DNA of 35,336 nt from JARICQ01 sp964428475 (GTDB taxonomy: Bacteria; Bacillota; Clostridia; Tissierellales; Tissierellaceae), in contig CAYRYO010000014.1 of assembly GCA_964428475.1 (NCBI GenBank), positions 1 to 35,336 on the forward strand. Direction: 5' to 3'. How positions within the stretch are numbered: position 1 is the stretch's first letter; every line of letters starts with the position of its first letter. Both the position numbers and the translations under genes were made by a program. Below, piece after piece: positions 1-7,869 of the stretch. The notes below the pieces were generated by a model, which saw only the letters and a list, made by a program, of their open reading frames with translations, had not been told where the DNA came from and did no database searches.

Positions 1-1
1 C

Positions 2-55
2 TTTAATGTGCTTCCAGGAATAGTTTATGATACAATAATCAATTTATTGAAATAA
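2..55 (+). CDS. C-terminal tail of an unidentified protein (partial)
   Basis: An open frame enters from the left edge and ends at TAA 53-55. The last 17 residues read FNVLPGIVYDTIINLLK. It is followed directly by a strong hairpin, as expected for a gene end. Too little is present to name the family; the frame is inferred from the stop codon and terminator position only. Confidence 0.45.
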   Translation, partial: FNVLPGIVYDTIINLLK

Positions 56-62
56 ACAAGTA

Positions 63-91
63 AAAGCTGGTATGATTATCATACCAGCTTT
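63..91. terminator. bidirectional rho-independent terminator
   Basis: Perfect inverted repeat AAAGCTGGTATGAT / ATCATACCAGCTTT around position 77. On the plus strand it is followed by a T-rich run. It lies between the plus-strand gene tail and the convergent spoIIR gene, whose stop codon touches the right arm, so it probably serves both. Confidence 0.8.
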
Positions 92-689
92 ATTTTTCTC
101 TAAACTTTTCAAATAGTTCTGCTGTCTTCCATTTTAATTTTAATTCTGTTTCTTCTGTATCTACTTCTACTAACTCTATATCTGCCTCTGCATTATAAGC
201 CACTGAATGGGTTATATCCACAAAACATAGGGGTGGAAACATCACACACCACCAATTCTTGCCTTTTGCCTCTCCTAAGCTTATTAAGAGAGTTTCATAT
301 TCCCCTTGAGGAAGTATGAATTGACCGTATCTTCTAGTTGGAAAATTGTCCCTTCCTAGTCTTATATCTACCCCGTAATTTGCACCTTCTTCTCTTATTA
401 ATTTTTCTGCTATATCTTTCATTTCATCCATGTTTTTCATTATTATGCTTCTGCTTTCATCTAGAGATTTTGTATCTCCAAATCTATCTCCCATTACTTG
501 TAATATTTCATCCCTAATCTTTAACTTAAGCTCCTGATCTTCTTCCCTATCACTATTTGCTCTTATGTGAAATCTAATCAATCTGTCCTCATAGTTTTTC
601 ATCATCTCTTTTTCTGCAAGCGGATGTCCAATATATAGGAAGAAAATAATAAATATAGATAATACTAGAATTGTCTTTTTATATTTCAT
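90..689 (-). CDS. spoIIR: stage II sporulation protein R
   Basis: SpoIIR is made in the forespore under sigma-F and is exported to trigger SpoIIGA-dependent processing of pro-sigma-E in the mother cell. The 199-residue product has an N-terminal membrane/signal segment (about residues 5-24) and the family's conserved blocks: LIRFHIRANSD followed by EDQELKLKIRDEIL, and the NWWCVMFPPLCFVD motif near residue 150. The start is ATG 687-689, with AAGGGGG 8 nt upstream; a longer frame begins at 740 but has no ribosome site and would add 17 residues before the signal segment. It lies 51 bp downstream of the gerA-type operon on the same strand. The family assignment is secure; I see no clear sigma-F promoter. 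Confidence 0.93.
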   Translation of the reverse strand: MKYKKTILVLSIFIIFFLYIGHPLAEKEMMKNYEDRLIRFHIRANSDREEDQELKLKIRDEILQVMGDRFGDTKSLDESRSIIMKNMDEMKDIAEKLIREEGANYGVDIRLGRDNFPTRRYGQFILPQGEYETLLISLGEAKGKNWWCVMFPPLCFVDITHSVAYNAEADIELVEVDTEETELKLKWKTAELFEKFREK

Positions 690-740
690 TTTTACTACCC
701 CCTTGATACTATTATGGACAAGTAGTTTTTTTTTATACAT

Positions 741-1871
741 CTATTTGGTTAAAAGTAATCCTCTTCTTCTTAATTTTACTTTTACATTGCATTCAATATC
801 CATTGTTGGAAATATCTCATCCCAATCTTCTTCTATTTCTTTCCATACCTTAGGGTGAAACTTTTGAATATACTCCCCTATTTGCAATGCATCTGCTTGG
901 TATACTTTCTGTAGCACCTCTACAGTCTCTTCTACTTGATTTTTAAAACACTCTGACATAGCATCTTCAAGTCCTTTTATGAAATCCTCATCAGATTTCT
1001 TAGTATTTTCTTCTAATATATATTCTTGTAATTTTCCTTCCATCTCTATATTAAAGTTCACTTTAAGATTGCCTTCTCCCCATATTAACTTTTTCTTTAT
1101 TTTTGCTCCCGATACCATAAATGATATAATGATATCTTCGTATTCAGTCATTAACAATGCTTTGTTTTCTTTTCCTGTGACAAGTGCTACTACTCTGTTT
1201 TCCTTTTCATCTAGGTCTCCTATACAGGCGTAATCCTTAAAGATACATCCTCCAAATAGTTTGATTTCATCTTCTTTAGTTTTAGCTTTGGGCATTAATG
1301 CTATATTGTTTAAATCTGTACTTTGGATGAACTCAGTCAATGTCTGTGGCGTATAGGTAGCTATCTTTTTATCTTTTGAAAGCATACTAAGAAGTGCACC
1401 CTCTATTACTCCTTGTTTTTTTGCATTTGGCTTAAACATCAAAATATCTTCTGCCTTACCTTCTGCTACTACAAGTCTTATCTTCTTATTTATAATAAAA
1501 TCTCTAGCCATTCCATCTAGTATTTCTTTAACTAGCTTGCCATCACCAGCCAATTCTTCTCCAAATACTAGCACTCTCAGATGCTTAAAGTAAAAGGGAT
1601 ATGGAAGTCTAGTAGAAAGCTCTCTTGCACCTTCAAATACACTATCTGCACTAGCAGATACGATGTATATACTATCTTCTTGGCTTGCATTTTTCCCTAT
1701 GGCATTTATATTTGGATAAGAAATAGTTACTTTAAGCCTTGCCCCGTCTCCATCCTTATCTACTCCTACACTGTATGGAAATAGTCTTTGATTGATTTCA
1801 ATCATATCCCAACATCCTGTAATAAGTACTGCTACTGTTAAGACAATAATCAATAAACTTATCTTTTTCAT
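741..1871 (-). CDS. gerAC: Ger(x)C family spore germination lipoprotein
   Basis: C subunit of a GerA-type germinant receptor, a lipoprotein on the outer face of the spore inner membrane. The N-terminus is a typical lipoprotein signal ending in the lipobox LITG-C, followed by WDMIEINQR, a hallmark of the Ger(x)C family. Length, about 376 residues, is normal. I choose ATG 1869-1871 because its ATGA overlaps the stop of the B subunit (translational coupling) and AGGTGG lies 8 nt upstream; a GTG at 1881-1883 would add only four residues. It is the last gene of an A-B-C operon. Whether the receptor is orthologous to GerA, GerB or GerK cannot be told from this. Confidence 0.92.
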   Translation of the reverse strand: MKKISLLIIVLTVAVLITGCWDMIEINQRLFPYSVGVDKDGDGARLKVTISYPNINAIGKNASQEDSIYIVSASADSVFEGARELSTRLPYPFYFKHLRVLVFGEELAGDGKLVKEILDGMARDFIINKKIRLVVAEGKAEDILMFKPNAKKQGVIEGALLSMLSKDKKIATYTPQTLTEFIQSTDLNNIALMPKAKTKEDEIKLFGGCIFKDYACIGDLDEKENRVVALVTGKENKALLMTEYEDIIISFMVSGAKIKKKLIWGEGNLKVNFNIEMEGKLQEYILEENTKKSDEDFIKGLEDAMSECFKNQVEETVEVLQKVYQADALQIGEYIQKFHPKVWKEIEEDWDEIFPTMDIECNVKVKLRRRGLLLTK

Positions 1872-2962
1872 CTTTTTTTCCACCTGACCTTTATATATCC
1901 AACAGAGTATAAAAATATAGGCAAAAGCATTACCATTATAATCCCCATATAGTCTATAAACTTACCCAGTATTTGATTTAGCTGAATTATATTTTGTGGA
2001 GTAAGTGATATTATATATATTACTGGTATTAGTGGATATATAAATAACTTTTGGTCTTTAGTTTTAAATAAATAGGACATTATCCTTGCATTTCCATAAT
2101 AAAAAGGTCCCAATGTTCCAAACACTATGACTACCCAGATAACCATTACAAATTCATCTAGGTTTTCAATAAAGTATCCCGGAAAATCTATTTCTTTTAT
2201 AAGAGATAAGACAGGATATGTCTGCCTTTGAAGTTGATCTACTCCGTAATGAGATAAACAGAGTGCAAATAATATTACATATACAAGCACTACAATTCCA
2301 ATTCCCTGTAAACTTGCCCTTAAGGTCTTATCTTTTTCCTCTGCAAATGGCAAAATAAAAAATAAAACTTCAAATCCTACATAGCTAAAAAGGCTTGCAA
2401 TTATTCCACTTGGCATATTTTTAAAATCACTTTGAAATACAGGTAACATATTTGTAATATCTATACTAGGTATAGATATTATTGTTAAAATCACTATAAA
2501 ACCTATGATTATTGGGTAGATATGATAGGCCATTCTACCTATTATGTGGATATCTGTCCTAGCTATATATGAAGTTGCAATTATAAAGGTAAGTATAATC
2601 ACTTCAATTGGTGTATTTTCAAGCAAAAATGCCTTGGTTATGTCTCCTAAATTCCTACTTAAAAATCCCATTAAGGCCAATGAATATATAAGACTCATTA
2701 TTAGAAATATACCAAAGATCCATTTTCCAAAAACTTCTCTCCCTATTTCAAATATATCCTTATCTGGGTAAAGCTCAAATATCTTGTTTATAGATATTAA
2801 GCTTGGTAATGCAAGTAGTAGTCCAAGTATAATAGCTATCCATCCATCATTTTGTAATGTCCTCGAGAGTTCACGGGGCAGCGTTAGTATTCCTGCCCCA
2901 ATTATTATACTAACTACTAAGGCTCTTATTTGCTTTGTAGATATCTCTTTATTTTTTATCAT
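1868..2962 (-). CDS. gerAB: GerAB-type germination permease subunit
   Basis: B subunit of a GerA-type receptor, in the APC amino-acid permease superfamily, thought to bind the germinant. The 364-residue product is almost entirely hydrophobic with about ten membrane helices. It opens with the usual N-terminal pattern (STKQIRALVVSIIIGAGILTLPREL), in which the GAGILTLP turn in helix 1 is typical. It overlaps the upstream A subunit by 14 bp and the downstream C subunit by 4 bp, a tight co-translated operon. AAGGAGG lies about 10 nt before the ATG. The germinant cannot be predicted. Confidence 0.92.
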   Translation of the reverse strand: MIKNKEISTKQIRALVVSIIIGAGILTLPRELSRTLQNDGWIAIILGLLLALPSLISINKIFELYPDKDIFEIGREVFGKWIFGIFLIMSLIYSLALMGFLSRNLGDITKAFLLENTPIEVIILTFIIATSYIARTDIHIIGRMAYHIYPIIIGFIVILTIISIPSIDITNMLPVFQSDFKNMPSGIIASLFSYVGFEVLFFILPFAEEKDKTLRASLQGIGIVVLVYVILFALCLSHYGVDQLQRQTYPVLSLIKEIDFPGYFIENLDEFVMVIWVVIVFGTLGPFYYGNARIMSYLFKTKDQKLFIYPLIPVIYIISLTPQNIIQLNQILGKFIDYMGIIMVMLLPIFLYSVGYIKVRWKKR

Positions 2963-4463
2963 CTTCCCAAAACCTCCTTATTCTCACTTTATTTCTAGGT
3001 TTTGTAAATGTTGGTCTGTCTTTTAAATCTTGAATGGGCGCTTTAAACAATGTATCTTTTAATTCCCCAGAGCCTATTCCAAGTCCTGAATATGGCGATG
3101 TATATGGAACGTCAAAACTATCTAATTTGACCAAATGAGTTGTCAGCACTATGCCTGCTAAAACTATTCCATAAAGTCCAAAAATGGCTGCAGCTATTAT
3201 AAATACAAATCTCCAAACTCTAAGGCCACCTGCAAATTCATAGCTTGGTATTGCAAATGATGCGATTGTAGTGATTGCAACTATTATTATTAGGATTGCA
3301 CTTACTATACCTGCCTCTACTGCCGCTTGACCTATGATAAGTCCACCTACTATGCCTATTGTAGTTCCAACAGGGCCTGATATTCTGGTACCAGATTCTC
3401 TTATAAGTTCTATGGTAGCCTCCATTAAAAAAGTCTCTACTACAGCTGGAAATGGTACATTTATTCTACTGGCTGCTAGATAATAAGTTAATTTTGTAGG
3501 AAGAAGTCCGGGATTGTAGGCTATAGTTGCTATATAAAGGGCTGGTGTAAGTAAGGTAAGTAGCACTGCAATAAGTCTAAGCATCCTAATTATTTGGACT
3601 TCAGGCCATCTCTTGTAGTAGTCTTCACTGGATTGCAAAAGTGTACCCACTGTGGCTGGGAGAAGGAGTGCAAAGGGAGAATTATCTACTATTATTGCAA
3701 CTCTTCCCTCATAAAGAGATGCAGCAACACTATCTGGTCTTTCTGTGTTTTCTATCTGTGGAAATGGAGAGAGGTAATTGTCTTCTATTAAATTTTCAAG
3801 CATAGAACTATCTTCAATGGAATCTATGTCTATGGCTCTAATTCTCTCATTCACCTTTTGAACAAGGGATTTATCCACTATATCGTCTATATACATAATG
3901 GCTACATCAGTTTTAGATCTTCTGCCTACTTGCTGCACCTTTATCTTTAGATTTGTATCCTTGATCCTCCTTCTTACAAGTGATGTATTTACCTTTAGTG
4001 TCTCTGTAAATCCATCTCTAGGCCCTCTTACTACAGTTTCCGTTTGAGGCTCTTCTATCCCTCTTGTGGGCCAGCCCCTGGCTCCTATTACTATGGCCTG
4101 ATCTACACCATCTATTAGGAGGATTGTATCCCCAGATAGTATCCCATCTATTATCTTTTCCATATGGAATGCTTGTTTTATTTCTGCTGTATAAAGGGTT
4201 TCTTTTGAAATTACTTCCAGTATGGATGACTTAAGTCCTTTTAGAGAAAAGGATTTTATTTCCTCTTCTTTAAATAGTGAAGCTATTGCATACTCGGATA
4301 TATGATCTTTATTTACCAAGCCATCTATAAATAAAACTGCTATTTTTATCCTGTAGATATCTCCTACTTCTAATTCCCTACATACAAAGTCATAGGTATC
4401 TGTAAATTTTTCTTTTATGATATTTAGATTTTTTTCTAAATCTTTAAGTAGTATTTTTTCCAT
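2949..4463 (-). CDS. gerAA: GerAA/GerKA family germination protein (A subunit)
   Basis: A subunit of a GerA-type receptor. The 504-residue product has a soluble N-terminal region of about 270 residues, then several membrane helices and a short cytosolic tail. Family landmarks are TETVVRGPRDGFTE (about residue 140), IKVQQVGRRSKTDVAIMYI (about 175), SVAASLYEGRVAIIVDNSPFALLLP (about 245) and the PLLTPALYIATIAYNPGLLPT-like segment (about 305). AAGGAGG lies 6 nt before the ATG. It is the first large gene of the operon; the only gene before it is the small membrane protein at 4474-4683, 10 bp away. Confidence 0.94.
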   Translation of the reverse strand: MEKILLKDLEKNLNIIKEKFTDTYDFVCRELEVGDIYRIKIAVLFIDGLVNKDHISEYAIASLFKEEEIKSFSLKGLKSSILEVISKETLYTAEIKQAFHMEKIIDGILSGDTILLIDGVDQAIVIGARGWPTRGIEEPQTETVVRGPRDGFTETLKVNTSLVRRRIKDTNLKIKVQQVGRRSKTDVAIMYIDDIVDKSLVQKVNERIRAIDIDSIEDSSMLENLIEDNYLSPFPQIENTERPDSVAASLYEGRVAIIVDNSPFALLLPATVGTLLQSSEDYYKRWPEVQIIRMLRLIAVLLTLLTPALYIATIAYNPGLLPTKLTYYLAASRINVPFPAVVETFLMEATIELIRESGTRISGPVGTTIGIVGGLIIGQAAVEAGIVSAILIIIVAITTIASFAIPSYEFAGGLRVWRFVFIIAAAIFGLYGIVLAGIVLTTHLVKLDSFDVPYTSPYSGLGIGSGELKDTLFKAPIQDLKDRPTFTKPRNKVRIRRFWEDDKK

Positions 4464-4473
4464 AATGGCCTCC

Positions 4474-4683
4474 TTAAATAAATATTAAAAAAACATACAT
4501 AGCTAAAGCTATCGTTATATAAGAGTACATTATTCCCTTGATGATTTTAGTTTCTTTTATAAGTCCTTTTCGCTTATAGTAATTATTATCTGAGATAAAG
4601 GTGTATATTCCTGTCAGTACAATTATTACAATGGTTGGATAATCTACCGTATTCTTTAGTGTAGCGATTATTTTTGACAACAA
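4474..4683 (-). CDS. small two-helix membrane protein leading the gerA-type operon
   Basis: About 69 residues with two hydrophobic helices (TIVIIVLTGIYTFI and IMYSYITIALAMYVFLIFI) and a short basic loop between them. It resembles the small clostridial CLC_0170-type membrane proteins found near ger operons, but that recognition is tentative. The best start is TTG 4681-4683: AGGAGG sits 8 nt before it, whereas the GTG three codons earlier overlaps the AGGAGG itself. It lies 10 bp before the A subunit, so it is probably co-transcribed and may belong to the receptor. Confidence 0.7.
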   Translation of the reverse strand: MLSKIIATLKNTVDYPTIVIIVLTGIYTFISDNNYYKRKGLIKETKIIKGIMYSYITIALAMYVFLIFI

Positions 4684-4698
4684 AAATCCCACCTCCTA

Positions 4699-4714
4699 TA
4701 AACTATATAGTTTA
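4699..4714. promoter_or_regulatory. 16-bp perfect palindrome before the germination operon
   Basis: TAAACTATATAGTTTA lies directly upstream of the AGGAGG of the small membrane gene. On the minus strand TGTATA is followed after 16 nt by TAAACTA, a loose match to sigma-G-type elements, and the second element overlaps this palindrome. It could be an operator or part of a forespore promoter; the evidence is weak. Confidence 0.35.
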
Positions 4715-4743
4715 CAAAAGATGGGCAATATATACATTTTATA

Positions 4744-5592
4744 TTATAATGTGTGGCAGAGAAGAGATATCCCCTTGTGCCTAAGTTTGTCTTTGCAATA
4801 ATTTAATTTATCTGGGTCATTAAACAATCCGAATACTGTGGCGCCACTTCCGCTCATCAAAGAGCCAAGTGCACCACAGTCATTCATTTCTCTTTTAGCT
4901 TGTGCTATTATTGGATGTTTTTCTATTACTACGCCCTCCATTATGTTTGCCATCTTTACCGATAAGCCTATTAAATCATCCTTTTCTATAAGGTCTATTA
5001 TGCTTTTAATATCTATTCTACTGCTTTCTTCTGGCTTAAGTTGGCTATATACATCGGCTGTAGAAATTTGTACCCCTGGGTTAAATAGAAGTATATGCTT
5101 TTCTTTAAAGGGCTTTAATCTAGTGAGTATATCCCCTATTCCCCTTGCATGGACTGTTCCTCCTGTAAGACAATAGGGTACATCTGCTCCAATACTCACT
5201 CCAATTTTTTTTAATTCATCATCAGATAGATTTAAATCCCAAAGTTGATTTAAAGCTCTAAGCATTGTAGCGGCATTTGAACTACCCCCTGCAAGACCTG
5301 CAGCTATTGGTATCTCCTTGTAGATCTTTACCTTTATTCCTCTGTCTATCCCTGTCTTAGCCTTTATTTCACTCCAAGCCTTGTATACCAAGTTTCTAGA
5401 ATCAAGAGGCAGGTCATCATTGTTGGATTCTATTACTATGTCTTTTCCATTTGTATTTTCTATTTTCACGATATCCTTTAGGGAAATTTGTTGTATTATA
5501 GTATTTATTTCATGATAGTTATCAGGTCTTTTATATAATACATCTAATGCTAGATTTACTTTTGCATAGGATTCAATTTCGATATTTTTCAT
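4744..5592 (-). CDS. ispE: 4-diphosphocytidyl-2-C-methyl-D-erythritol kinase
   Basis: ATP-dependent kinase of the MEP isoprenoid pathway, phosphorylating CDP-methylerythritol at the 2-hydroxyl. The 282-residue product is a standard GHMP kinase: N-terminal YAKVNLALDVLYKRPDNYHEI with the conserved catalytic region, the PIAAGLAGGSSNAATMLRALN nucleotide loop at about residues 90-110, and a C-terminal SLMSGSGATVFGLF motif. AGAGGAAA precedes the ATG. It follows the sipL-like gene, as ispE follows the veg-sspF region in Bacillus subtilis. Length and motifs are complete. Confidence 0.96.
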   Translation of the reverse strand: MKNIEIESYAKVNLALDVLYKRPDNYHEINTIIQQISLKDIVKIENTNGKDIVIESNNDDLPLDSRNLVYKAWSEIKAKTGIDRGIKVKIYKEIPIAAGLAGGSSNAATMLRALNQLWDLNLSDDELKKIGVSIGADVPYCLTGGTVHARGIGDILTRLKPFKEKHILLFNPGVQISTADVYSQLKPEESSRIDIKSIIDLIEKDDLIGLSVKMANIMEGVVIEKHPIIAQAKREMNDCGALGSLMSGSGATVFGLFNDPDKLNYCKDKLRHKGISLLCHTL

Positions 5593-5648
5593 TTGAGTTT
5601 CCTCTCTATAAAGTTTTACTTTACAAGTATATCATAATTTATGGATTC

Positions 5649-7193
5649 TTAAAATGCAATTTCAACTTTCTTTTCTATAATTATCTTTTCGCCTGGCATT
5701 ATATTGTCACTATTTATATTTTCATTTGCTTCTAGTATTTCTTCCATGGTAGTATTGTACCTCTTGGCAATATCCCAAAGAAGATCTCCTGTTTGTACTA
5801 TATATATTGTAATACTTGGTCCTTCTCTTTTATCTATTATATCTCCTGTTTCTTCTATTCCTTTTACTAGTGAGAGAAGCCTGTTTCTACTTAAATCTAC
5901 CTTGTGTTTTATTACTGCTTCTAAATTTGTAGGATCTTTAAGTGAATCAGATTTGATGGATTCTATGGATAAATCTACATCTATTAGTAGATCTGGGTCT
6001 CTTCCTTCTAATCCTATTGAATATGAATAAGGTATTTCATCTTTTAATGTTTTTATTTCCATGCTTTCATCTTCTAGATAAATTATTTGAACTCCTAATA
6101 ATCCCTCTATTTGTATTTGACCCATTTCTGTTCTCTTGTCTACTACTGTTGGATATCCTGTTATATCATATATTTCCTTTATATTGTACTCTTGCAGCTC
6201 TTTAAATATCTTTTCCCTGTGATCAAATGTAGCTATCTCTTCAATTAGGCTTATAGTTTCTCTTTGAATATCTAGTTTTTCATTTGTAGAATATGCATCC
6301 ACTATGAGTTCCTTTTCATTCTCTAAAAATGCATTTGCTGATATTCTTAATTTTATTTCTATATCTATTACTTTTAATTGACCTTCTTCATTTTCTACCA
6401 GATCCCATGTTCCTTCTATTACTTCCATATTTATCTGGCTGGCAGAATCTGTAATTGCCCCTGGCATCTCTATAAAATGATTGAAGTGTATTTCTTTTTC
6501 TATAGTAGATATTCTATCTTCACCATAGTATATTATTCTAGGTGTGGCTAATCCCGATAATATAATCCTATCTTCAACTACTGTGGCTTCTTCTTCATTG
6601 GATGAAATAGATATCTTTAATATTTCCTCTATTTCAGGGCTATCCTCATCTATTTCTATAGAGTCCTTTACAAATACATAGGATACTTCCCTACCCTGCA
6701 CTTCTTTGTATCTTATTTTTTCTTTTTGAGTTTGTAGATGTTCCTTCTCAGACATTCCCGTAATTATCTCTACACTGTTCATTTCTTCAATTTTTGTATT
6801 TAAGCTTAGCAAAGCTTTTAAGAGAACTTTCTTCTCATCTAGAATTTCATCTTCAATGTATTCGATATTGGAAACAATAAATGCCGACATTTCCTCTGTA
6901 ATGTTTGGTATTTCTATTTCTTCTTTAAAATCCGCATTGGAGTCAATTGTGTAAATACCTTCTTCCTCTTCGCCCATATAAACTATTTTGAATTTTACTA
7001 CACCTGAAACTATCACTCTATCTCTTATCACTTTTGTGCTCAGTATATCTACATTTCCATCTACCCAAAGCAATTTACCAATTGCTGGCTTTGATTGTGC
7101 TAGATATACCTCTGTTTCTACCAATAGTTGTGTTTCTTCTCTACCTCTCATCTCTTCAATTTTCAAAATATCTTTATTTAATTCTATAGACAT
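5649..7193 (-). CDS. sipL: SPOCS (DUF3794) repeats plus LysM spore-coat protein, SipL-like
   Basis: Predicted spore-coat morphogenesis protein. The 514 residues contain repeated SPOCS/DUF3794 beta domains (about residues 20-130, 165-290 and 320-430), then a C-terminal LysM domain (ITIYIVQTGDLLWDIAKRYN through the NIMPGEKIIIEKK end). This architecture matches Clostridioides difficile SipL, which tethers the coat to SpoIVA and works like Bacillus SpoVID. It lies between veg and ispE, where Bacillus has sspF. The start ATG has GGGAGGAG 6-8 nt upstream. The architecture is seen directly; the SipL role is inferred from family and location. Confidence 0.8.
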   Translation of the reverse strand: MSIELNKDILKIEEMRGREETQLLVETEVYLAQSKPAIGKLLWVDGNVDILSTKVIRDRVIVSGVVKFKIVYMGEEEEGIYTIDSNADFKEEIEIPNITEEMSAFIVSNIEYIEDEILDEKKVLLKALLSLNTKIEEMNSVEIITGMSEKEHLQTQKEKIRYKEVQGREVSYVFVKDSIEIDEDSPEIEEILKISISSNEEEATVVEDRIILSGLATPRIIYYGEDRISTIEKEIHFNHFIEMPGAITDSASQINMEVIEGTWDLVENEEGQLKVIDIEIKLRISANAFLENEKELIVDAYSTNEKLDIQRETISLIEEIATFDHREKIFKELQEYNIKEIYDITGYPTVVDKRTEMGQIQIEGLLGVQIIYLEDESMEIKTLKDEIPYSYSIGLEGRDPDLLIDVDLSIESIKSDSLKDPTNLEAVIKHKVDLSRNRLLSLVKGIEETGDIIDKREGPSITIYIVQTGDLLWDIAKRYNTTMEEILEANENINSDNIMPGEKIIIEKKVEIAF

Positions 7194-7264
7194 ATAATTC
7201 TCCTCCCATTCTTATCCTATAAAAATATATATGCATAAAATTACATATTAATGAATAATAAAAA

Positions 7265-7313
7265 AAAATCAGCTGCATTTATCGGCATAAGCCTGATAAA
7301 TACAGCTGATTTT
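7265..7313 (-). terminator. rho-independent terminator after veg
   Basis: Long stem AAATCAGCTG-ATTTATC pairing with GATAAAT-CAGCTGATTT across the loop GGCATAAGCC-T, followed on the minus strand by an eight-U run. It separates veg from the sipL-like gene, so the latter probably has its own promoter or relies on read-through. Confidence 0.85.
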
Positions 7314-7317
7314 TTAT

Positions 7318-7578
7318 TTAAGATATTTTTTCTTGAGATTCAGTAAACACTGTTACTTCAACTGTCTTAGTGAGTACGTCTGTGTAAGTGTAAGAAACCT
7401 TTCTAGCGTTATCAAAGTCATTTTGTATGTTGACAACAAATAAATTTGGATATGCTGCTTCAAGTACCCCTTCTCTTACTACAATTCTTTTTCTTCCTTT
7501 ATTAGCCCTAAGTCTAACATTACTGCCGATATGACCTTCGATATCTTTACGAATTCTGAGCAAAGTATTTTTTTCCAA
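7318..7578 (-). CDS. veg: Veg family protein
   Basis: Small conserved protein of spore-forming Firmicutes; in Bacillus it affects biofilm matrix expression. The product contains the family core LRANKGRKRIVVREGVL followed by AAYPNLFVV and VSYTYTDVLTKTVEVTVF. I place the start at TTG 7576-7578: AAGGTGG lies 8 nt upstream, and this gives 86 residues, the length of Bacillus Veg. A GTG at 7588-7590 falls inside the ribosome site. It has a strong sigma-A promoter and its own terminator, so it is probably monocistronic. Its place between the rsmA region and ispE is conserved. Confidence 0.92.
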   Translation of the reverse strand: MEKNTLLRIRKDIEGHIGSNVRLRANKGRKRIVVREGVLEAAYPNLFVVNIQNDFDNARKVSYTYTDVLTKTVEVTVFTESQEKIS

Positions 7579-7642
7579 TAAAGAAACCACCTTCCATTAT
7601 ATGTTCCTTCTCACGAAGGGCAAAGATGTTCCACATAACTAT

Positions 7643-7671
7643 ATTTTACCACGCATTCATATTGTTGTCAA
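7643..7671 (-). promoter_or_regulatory. sigma-A promoter of veg
   Basis: On the minus strand a perfect TTGACA (7666-7671) is followed after exactly 17 bp by TAAAAT (7643-7648). Bacillus veg is likewise known for a near-consensus vegetative promoter. The leader carries a small hairpin, CCTTC-GTGA-GAAGG, at about 7601-7620. Confidence 0.85.
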
Positions 7672-7809
7672 GTAAATAAATTATTATACTATTAAATTTT
7701 ATTTTTGTCAATTATTATTGAGTTTTTTTTTATTAATTTATTTTAACAATAAATTGCTGGACAAAACTGTCATTTTATATTATGTAATGTCTTTTTTCAT
7801 CAATCTTTA

Positions 7810-7838
7810 TTGTGTTTTTTCATCTTTATGGATATAAT
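7810..7838 (+). promoter_or_regulatory. sigma-A promoter of the H-NOX chemoreceptor gene
   Basis: TTGTGT (7810-7815), a 17-bp spacer and a perfect TATAAT (7833-7838), leaving about 25 nt of leader before the AAAGGGGG ribosome site. A weaker alternative, TTGCTG-16-TATATT, lies at 7754-7781. No sigma-D-like motility promoter is evident. Confidence 0.7.
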
Positions 7839-7869
7839 AATAGATAATGGAATAAAGGGGGTTTTAAAA